Below are positions 6,279 through 11,411 of a stretch of DNA of 11,411 nucleotides, piece after piece. A program made the position numbers and the translations under genes. The notes under the pieces are model-generated. The model was not told the origin of the DNA, ran no database searches, and was given only the letters and a program-made list of their open reading frames with translations. This stretch comes from Gammaproteobacteria bacterium (GTDB lineage: Bacteria > Pseudomonadota > Gammaproteobacteria > GRL18): NCBI GenBank assembly GCA_023144715.1, contig JAGLFC010000122.1:1-11411 (forward strand). The letters are read 5' to 3'. The first letter of the stretch is position 1. Every line of letters begins with the position of its first letter.

Positions 6279-8570
6279 ATGGTTGGTAAAAAACAGCATA
6301 AAAGAAAAAAACCCGCAAAAAAGAAAATCGCAAAAAAAACGCTATGGATACGTTTTAAGCGTTTTATGACCAAAATAATATTTATTTTGATCTTATTTGG
6401 AGTCTTATTTTTAGGTTTTTATAGTGTTTATTTAAGCTCAATTATTAAAGATAAATTTGAAGGTAGACGCTGGTCTATTCCTGCTAAAGTGTATGCTCGC
6501 ACATTAGAAATTTATCCGGGCTTAAAAATAAATCGTCAGCAAATGACTCGCGAACTCCAGTTGGCTAATTATCGACAGGATAAATACGCTTCCACTCAAG
6601 GTAGCTTTGCCGTCAATGGAAATAGACTTGATTTAGTGAGTCGTCAATTTATCTTTTCTGATGGTCTTGAGCCGTCACGACACTTGCGTATTCACTTTAA
6701 TAAACGCAGTGTTGTATCAATAGTTGATCGTAAGACACAAAAAAATCTATCCTTAATCCGTCTTGATCCCGCACAAATTGGTAGTATTCATCCCAAATTA
6801 CATGCGGATAGGCAATTAATAAAAAAAGAAGACATTCCCCAACGTTTAAAAGAGACCTTACTCGCAGTGGAAGATCGTGATTTTTATCATCATTATGGTC
6901 TTGCTCCTAAAGGGATTGCTCGTGCTATTGTTGCCAATATTAAAGCAGGTCGTAAGGTGCAGGGTGGGAGTACATTAACACAACAATTGGTTAAAAATTT
7001 ATTTTTAACCCGAGATCGCACTTGGACGAGAAAGCTTAATGAAGCCATTATGTCATTATTACTAGAATACCATTATTCTAAGGATGATATTTTAGCCGCT
7101 TATATTAATGAGGTGTATTTAGGACAGGACGGACGACGTGCGATACATGGTTTTTCCTTAGCCAGTGAATATTATTTTAAACGTCCCTTAGAACAACTGA
7201 CTCAAGCACAAACGGCTTTATTAGTGGGATTGGTGAAAGGACCGTCTTATTACAATCCCATTAGAAATAAAGAACGTGCAACTCAACGGCGTAATGTTGT
7301 GTTACATACCTTATTAGAGCAGAAAATAATCAGTCAAACTGTTTATAATCAAAGCAGTGCTTCTTCATTAGAGATCAATCGTGGTCAATTAAGAGTTAAA
7401 ATACCTTTTCCAGCATTTTTGGACAGTGTTAAAAACCAGTTAAACAATAATTATAATCAGGAAGACTTAACTGAGAAAGGTTTAAAAATTTTTACGACCT
7501 TAGATCCCAAAGTACAATGGGCAGCAGAAGCTGCATTAGTCAAACAAATTAAGGCAATCAACCCTAAAAAAGCCAAATATTTGCAGGGTGCAATTGTGGT
7601 CAGTCGCAGAAATTCAGCAGAAGTATTGGCAATTGTGGGTGGAAAAAATAGCAAAGTAGGGGATTTTAATCGTGCGATTAATGCGCGTCGTCCTATTGGT
7701 TCATTGGTAAAACCTGCTATTTATTTAACCGCATTGAAACAAAAATACACGCTATTATCGCCCCTTAATGATACTTCTTTTTCTGTTAAAAGTAATAAAG
7801 GAAATGTGTGGAAACCCCATAATTTTGATAAAAAGGAACATGGCATTGTTCCCTTACACATTGCTTTAGCAAAATCTTATAATCTATCAACGGCTCGTTT
7901 AGGAATGAATATTGGAGTGGATAAGGTACTCAATACCGTCAGAGATTTAGGCGTTAAAACAGATGCTTTACCTTATCCCGCTGTATTATTAGGCTCATTA
8001 ACCTTAGCCCCTATACAAGTGTTACAAATGTATCAAACATTTTCTGATCAAGGTTTTTATTCACCTTTGCATACGATAGTCTCTGTTCAAGATGAACACA
8101 ATCAAAGTTTGCAAAAATATCCTGTTCGAGTGGAACGGCGTATTGATGAAGGTTTGGCGTATTTGATTAACGCAAATTTACAAGAAGTGATCAGCATAGG
8201 CACAGGCAGGGGATTATCTCATTATCTTCCTAAGAATTATAATCTTGCTGGAAAAACAGGCACAACCAATGATTTACGTGATAGTTGGTTTGCAGGTTTT
8301 GGTAATAACCTCGTATCTGTGGTTTGGTTAGGAAGAGATGATAATCAATCGGCTGGTTTAACAGGTTCTTCAGGTGCATTAAAAGTATGGGGTAAAATGA
8401 TGAAACAGTTAGATGTAGGTGTTTTAGAACAAAATCAACCTGAAAACATTCAATGGTTTTGGGTCAATGCTATTAAACAAAGGCGTTTAAATGGTCGTTG
8501 CAAAAATGCGGAGTTTTTACCTTTTGTTAAAGGCTCTGAACCACAACAGATACAAAATTGTTCAGGTTAA
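6279..8570 (+). CDS. mrcB: Bifunctional class A penicillin-binding protein 1b
   Basis: Polymerises glycan strands from lipid II and cross-links stem peptides on the periplasmic side of the inner membrane. In order, the 763-residue protein has: a very Lys/Arg-rich cytoplasmic tail (residues 4-29), one membrane anchor (about 31-52), a UB2H-type domain (about 66-155, VYARTLEIYPGL), and a GT51 transglycosylase with EDRDFYHHYG (catalytic Glu198), GGSTLTQQLVKN (229-240) and RKLNE (251-255). The transpeptidase follows, with SLVK (Ser475, Lys478), SYN (533-535) and KTGT (659-662). Two C-terminal cysteines (741, 761) flank a PFVKGSEP motif. The UB2H domain identifies the PBP1b class and is where LpoB binds in E. 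coli; no lpoB is in this window. E. coli PBP1b is longer (844), mainly at the ends. The start lacks a clear ribosome site; coupling to cysS 12 bp upstream may compensate. Confidence 0.95.
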   Translation: MVGKKQHKRKKPAKKKIAKKTLWIRFKRFMTKIIFILILFGVLFLGFYSVYLSSIIKDKFEGRRWSIPAKVYARTLEIYPGLKINRQQMTRELQLANYRQDKYASTQGSFAVNGNRLDLVSRQFIFSDGLEPSRHLRIHFNKRSVVSIVDRKTQKNLSLIRLDPAQIGSIHPKLHADRQLIKKEDIPQRLKETLLAVEDRDFYHHYGLAPKGIARAIVANIKAGRKVQGGSTLTQQLVKNLFLTRDRTWTRKLNEAIMSLLLEYHYSKDDILAAYINEVYLGQDGRRAIHGFSLASEYYFKRPLEQLTQAQTALLVGLVKGPSYYNPIRNKERATQRRNVVLHTLLEQKIISQTVYNQSSASSLEINRGQLRVKIPFPAFLDSVKNQLNNNYNQEDLTEKGLKIFTTLDPKVQWAAEAALVKQIKAINPKKAKYLQGAIVVSRRNSAEVLAIVGGKNSKVGDFNRAINARRPIGSLVKPAIYLTALKQKYTLLSPLNDTSFSVKSNKGNVWKPHNFDKKEHGIVPLHIALAKSYNLSTARLGMNIGVDKVLNTVRDLGVKTDALPYPAVLLGSLTLAPIQVLQMYQTFSDQGFYSPLHTIVSVQDEHNQSLQKYPVRVERRIDEGLAYLINANLQEVISIGTGRGLSHYLPKNYNLAGKTGTTNDLRDSWFAGFGNNLVSVVWLGRDDNQSAGLTGSSGALKVWGKMMKQLDVGVLEQNQPENIQWFWVNAIKQRRLNGRCKNAEFLPFVKGSEPQQIQNCSG

Positions 8571-8601
8571 TCAATAAAGACTGGGCATTATGACAGACCA
8601 C

Positions 8602-8630
8602 TAGAGAGTTTTTAATAGAGCATGTAAAAT
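8602..8630 (+). promoter_or_regulatory. Weak candidate promoter upstream of the DUF2818 gene
   Basis: TAGAGA (8602-8607, 4 of 6 matches) and TAAAAT (8625-8630, 5 of 6) are separated by 17 bases in the 93-bp gap after mrcB. I see no terminator after mrcB, so this would be an internal promoter or a chance match. Confidence 0.25.
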
Positions 8631-8663
8631 ACCCACTATCAATCAATCACAAAAGAGCCTTAA

Positions 8664-8999
8664 ATGTCCAGTTCAATAGCCGTACTTATTCTTTTTATTA
8701 TCACTCTCATTGCAGCTAATATCCCATTTTTAAGCGATAAAGTATTATTAGTGCTTAATTCCAGCAATAATAAAGGCTTCTGGCTACGCTTTGCTGAATG
8801 GTTTATTATGTATATTGTTGTTATGGCAATCGCTATTGGTTTAGAAACTAAACTGCATGGAGCCGCGTACGAAAAAGTATGGGAAGTGTGGAATTTTTCA
8901 CAACACTGGGAATTTTATTCTATAACCCTTTGTTTATTCGTGGTTTTTGCACTACCGGGTTTTATTTATCAATACGATTTAAAGAAGCATTTAAAATAA
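8664..8999 (+). CDS. DUF2818 family small membrane protein
   Basis: A 111-residue hydrophobic protein with three likely membrane helices at about residues 4-22, 41-61 and 84-104. The C-terminal signature (HWEFYSITLCLFVVFALPGF, residues 81-100, then a short basic tail) matches my recollection of DUF2818 proteins such as the neisserial one encoded at the end of the nuo (NADH dehydrogenase) operon. Function is unknown; the nuo link in betaproteobacteria suggests a role near complex I, but no nuo gene is present here. The ATG is preceded by AAGAG (about 6 bases upstream). It follows mrcB by 93 bp on the same strand and is followed by the tRNA-fMet promoter. Family assignment is fairly secure, function is not. 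Confidence 0.75.
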   Translation: MSSSIAVLILFIITLIAANIPFLSDKVLLVLNSSNNKGFWLRFAEWFIMYIVVMAIAIGLETKLHGAAYEKVWEVWNFSQHWEFYSITLCLFVVFALPGFIYQYDLKKHLK

Positions 9000-9022
9000 A
9001 TAAGACTTTTTTTAAATATCTC

Positions 9023-9050
9023 TTGCATATCAAACAAAAGACCGTATAAT
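9023..9050 (+). promoter_or_regulatory. Strong sigma70 promoter of the initiator tRNA gene
   Basis: TTGCAT (9023-9028) and a perfect TATAAT (9045-9050) are separated by 16 bases. They lie 14 bases before the mature tRNA 5' end, so transcription should start near 9057 with a leader of about 7 bases to be removed by RNase P. An AT-rich tract (9006-9019), including a run of T, lies immediately upstream and could serve as an UP element, as is common at stable-RNA promoters. Confidence 0.75.
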
Positions 9051-9063
9051 ACGCTTCATCAGT

Positions 9064-9140
<77 letters not shown>

Positions 9141-9146
9141 AATATT

Positions 9147-9181
9147 AAAAACCAGATTACTTAACAGTATCTGGTTTTTTT
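9147..9181. terminator. Bidirectional intrinsic terminator between tRNA-fMet and the convergent ygjP-like gene
   Basis: ACCAGAT (9151-9157) pairs with ATCTGGT (9169-9175), extended by further A-T pairs outside. Inside, ACT/AGT (9159-9161, 9166-9168) pair around a four-base loop with one bulged T. On the plus strand seven T residues (9175-9181) follow, six bases after the tRNA CCA end. On the minus strand the outer A tract (9147-9151) gives five T residues, so it can also end the leftward hsdR/ygjP transcript, whose stop codon is at 9200-9202. Confidence 0.85.
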
Positions 9182-9199
9182 ATGTCTGCTCGAAAATGA

Positions 9200-9925
9200 T
9201 CAATACTTCCAATTTTCATGCCGAACAGGCAAGGCATTTAATTCATCTCTATAAAATCGCCATTTAGGCATAAATTTATCCATCAATGTTATAAAACGAG
9301 TATTATGAGAAGGTTCTAATAAATGCACCATTTCATGAAGCACAATATACTCAAGACATTCAGAGGGCTTTTTAGCCAAATCAAGATTAATTCGGATGGA
9401 TTGAGAGTCAGGTGAACAACTTCCCCACTTCGTTTTCATTTTACGAATCGTCCATTTTGACACTGAGACCTTTATTTTCTTTTCCCATTTAATGATCAAG
9501 GGAGAAAGCATTTGTCTTAATTGTGTTCGATACCATTCATCGATCAGTGATTGCCTTTTTGCGTGTTCTGTATTGGGACGCACTTGCAGTAATATCTCAT
9601 TATGATCTAAATTGACTTGGGGTGCTTCATTTTTTTCTATAACACGTAATAAATATCTTTTGCCATTAAAATAATGACTTTCTCTATCAATATAATCTCG
9701 TGCTAATTCTCGTTTTTGGGTGCGTAGTTTCGCCTGTTGCTGTTTTATCCAGCTTAATTTAGAAATAACAAAAACACGGAGAGTATCTAGATCCATATTA
9801 TTAGGAGCCGATACTTTGACCTGACCATTGGGCGGATAAACACTTAAATGAATATTTTTAATCTCTTTTTGTACGACCTCAATATCAATATCATTTAGCA
9901 TCATTTTCAAGTGATTAATACTCAC
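9200..9925 (-). CDS. YgjP-like zinc metallopeptidase (M48/DUF45 family) linked to hsdR
   Basis: A 241-residue cytoplasmic protein of the YgjP/COG1451 (DUF45, SprT-like) metal-dependent hydrolase family. The zinc site is HEMVH (residues 197-201), with a third candidate ligand at His207 in SHNTRF. The family block WGSCS (167-171) and WTIRKMKTKWG precede it. The N-terminal half (about 14-150) is the usual beta-rich and charged helical region. No signal peptide or membrane helix is visible. The start is uncertain: GTG at 9925 overlaps the hsdR stop by 11 bp, while ATG codons at residues 8 and 9 (9904, 9901) would remove the overlap; neither has a strong ribosome site. The overlap implies translational coupling in one operon. 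Relatives of this family frequently neighbour type I restriction genes; whether they act in restriction is unproven. Confidence 0.88.
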   Translation of the reverse strand: MSINHLKMMLNDIDIEVVQKEIKNIHLSVYPPNGQVKVSAPNNMDLDTLRVFVISKLSWIKQQQAKLRTQKRELARDYIDRESHYFNGKRYLLRVIEKNEAPQVNLDHNEILLQVRPNTEHAKRQSLIDEWYRTQLRQMLSPLIIKWEKKIKVSVSKWTIRKMKTKWGSCSPDSQSIRINLDLAKKPSECLEYIVLHEMVHLLEPSHNTRFITLMDKFMPKWRFYRDELNALPVRHENWKY

Positions 9926-11411
9926 TTTGCTGTTTCACAAGATCAAAAATACGTTCCACTTCATGAATATCACCTACAATATTCATGATTGCCTGTTTTA
10001 TCACATTTTCCTTAGCCTGATTACCACGCCATTTATCAGGTTTTATACGCATGACGGCTGTATCTATTTGTAAAGCAAGTGATTCATTATTGTCCAGATT
10101 ATTATATAAGGCTCGCTTGGCATGAGTATCAAGCGTGTCAGGAATCTCATCGACATGAGCATTTGCCACCTGATTGATCAGCTCAGAAATTTCTTGTAAA
10201 TAAGCCTCGTACTCCACTTTTTGTTCTTTTCGTTTTTTAATAATAGCCGTTAATAAGATCGACATCTTTTCAAAATAAGCAGGATCAAGCAAATGATCTT
10301 TCATAATTTTGCTACGCACATTATTTTCAATGGTTTCAGCAACCGACTCCTTATTTCCTTGTATACCAGTGGGTAGGCTTTTAATGGCATCAGACAATCC
10401 ACTTTTTACAATAATATCAATTAAAGGCATATTACCAAAGGGGGAAATCACCTTAGATTCATCCGCTTGAATATAACGATCCAGCAGATTCCGCATATCG
10501 GCTTCATAGGCTTTTAAATCAATGCTTTCACCACTGGCTTTGCGTATGATTTCACGTAATTTAACATAATGATCCATGCGTTCTTTAATATGCTCAATTT
10601 CAGCAGAATAATAGCCTGCTGATTCCAAAGCATCGGCAATATTGGCATACGCACGAATAAAGCTCACAATACCTTTATACAAGCCTGTTCGTTGCACTTC
10701 TCGGCTTTTGAGATCCTCGGGGATTTCCGTATTGCCACAAAAATAATGAATATAATCTGAATCATTTTTGGGATTTTTAACCGCTTCACAGAGTAATTCA
10801 AGGGCTTCCAATGAGGTATCAAGACGTTCACGATCCATTTTTAGACGATCTTTAAGAAGCACTTCACAATCATCCGCTTCAAAACCATCATAATCCAGTT
10901 CTGAGGTATACACCGCCACGGCATTTTCTACTTTTTTGAATAAATCTTGATAATCAACAATAAAACCAAACGTTTTATCCTCCGAATCCAAGCGGTTGAC
11001 TCGACAAATTGCCTGAAACAAGCCATGATCCTGCATGGATTTATCAATATAAAGATAGGTACAACTGGGAGCATCAAAACCTGTCAGCAACTTATCAACA
11101 ACAATCAATAATTTCATATTGGCAGGTTCTTTCTTAAATTTTATTTTTACCTCATCTTCATAAGTTTCCGTGTTACTTTTACCTGTTTGAGCGATAACAT
11201 CCTTGAGTAAGGTTGTATAGGTATTATAAATAGTTTCTTTATCGGTTTCAGTATTAGCACCTGTGGCTTCCATTGTAATATCTTTACTTTGGGGATTATA
11301 GGAAGTGACGACCGCACATTGACCTTTTAGCTCAGTCGTTTGAAAAAGCTCATAATATCGACAGGCATCAAAAATACTGGATGCAACCAGTAGGGCATTA
11401 CCAGTCTGAGC
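9915..11411 (-). CDS. hsdR: Type I restriction enzyme R subunit HsdR, C-terminal part (runs off the window)
   Basis: The visible 498 residues are the C-terminal part of HsdR, the ATP-driven translocase/nuclease subunit of a type I restriction-modification complex. The reading frame stays open from 11411, so the ATG at 11273 is internal and not the start: the 46 residues before it contain ALLVASSIFDACRYYELF, a typical HsdR segment of the second helicase domain. Superfamily 2 motifs V and VI follow (LLTGFDAPSC; QAICRVNRL with the two motif VI arginines). The rest is the helical C-terminal domain that docks on the methylase core. The nuclease domain and Walker motifs lie outside the window, as do hsdM and hsdS if present. 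There are no internal stops or frameshifts in the visible part, and the 3' end overlaps the ygjP-like gene by 11 bp. Confidence 0.94.
   Translation of the reverse strand, partial: AQTGNALLVASSIFDACRYYELFQTTELKGQCAVVTSYNPQSKDITMEATGANTETDKETIYNTYTTLLKDVIAQTGKSNTETYEDEVKIKFKKEPANMKLLIVVDKLLTGFDAPSCTYLYIDKSMQDHGLFQAICRVNRLDSEDKTFGFIVDYQDLFKKVENAVAVYTSELDYDGFEADDCEVLLKDRLKMDRERLDTSLEALELLCEAVKNPKNDSDYIHYFCGNTEIPEDLKSREVQRTGLYKGIVSFIRAYANIADALESAGYYSAEIEHIKERMDHYVKLREIIRKASGESIDLKAYEADMRNLLDRYIQADESKVISPFGNMPLIDIIVKSGLSDAIKSLPTGIQGNKESVAETIENNVRSKIMKDHLLDPAYFEKMSILLTAIIKKRKEQKVEYEAYLQEISELINQVANAHVDEIPDTLDTHAKRALYNNLDNNESLALQIDTAVMRIKPDKWRGNQAKENVIKQAIMNIVGDIHEVERIFDLVKQQSEY

Noticed and set aside
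6074..6373. 99-residue minus-strand ORF across the cysS-mrcB junction
   Set aside because: Its hydrophobic stretch is the complement of the mrcB Lys-rich tail and membrane anchor; it is a shadow of real genes.
11271..11273. ATG that could be taken as the hsdR start
   Set aside because: The frame remains open to the window edge, and the upstream residues match a conserved HsdR helicase segment, so this ATG is internal.

Overview
This AT-rich window looks like chromosome from a gammaproteobacterium. The main evidence is gene order: lpxH and ppiB lie beside glnS and cysS, a neighbourhood known from Pseudomonas, and partly from E. coli, where cysS is divergent from ppiB-lpxH. LpxH (lipid A synthesis), a PBP1b-type class A penicillin-binding protein with a UB2H domain, and a bacterial glutaminyl-tRNA synthetase all fit a Gram-negative gammaproteobacterium. 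The sequence alone does not fix genus or lifestyle.

Layout. Positions 1-181 hold no gene I can support, only a nested AT-rich palindrome (23-74). A leftward block follows (182-2785): a YqhA/UPF0114 membrane protein, lpxH, cytoplasmic cyclophilin ppiB and a signal-peptide-bearing cyclophilin, ppiA. A divergent intergenic region (2786-3026) separates it from a rightward block (3027-8999): glnS, cysS, mrcB (PBP1b, only 12 bp after cysS) and a small three-helix DUF2818 protein. An initiator tRNA-fMet gene with its own strong promoter and a terminator closes the core part (9023-9181). Converging on that terminator from the right are a YgjP-like (M48/DUF45) zinc metallopeptidase gene and the 3' part of a type I restriction hsdR gene, which runs off the window end. 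They overlap by 11 bp, which suggests one operon.

How the genes fit together. The left two thirds is housekeeping: two prolyl isomerases (cytosol and periplasm), a lipid A step at the inner membrane, two aminoacyl-tRNA synthetases, peptidoglycan synthesis and the initiator tRNA. The right end is accessory defence DNA, apparently the tail of a type I restriction-modification locus abutting the tRNA terminator.

The most unusual local features are regulatory. A perfect terminator-shaped hairpin has a T tract that touches the lpxH start codon, and a weaker hairpin plus T8 sits in the ppiA leader. The initiator tRNA carries a U1-U72 mismatch instead of the E. coli C1-A72. I found no CRISPR array, insertion sequence, integrase, or clearly new multi-gene system.
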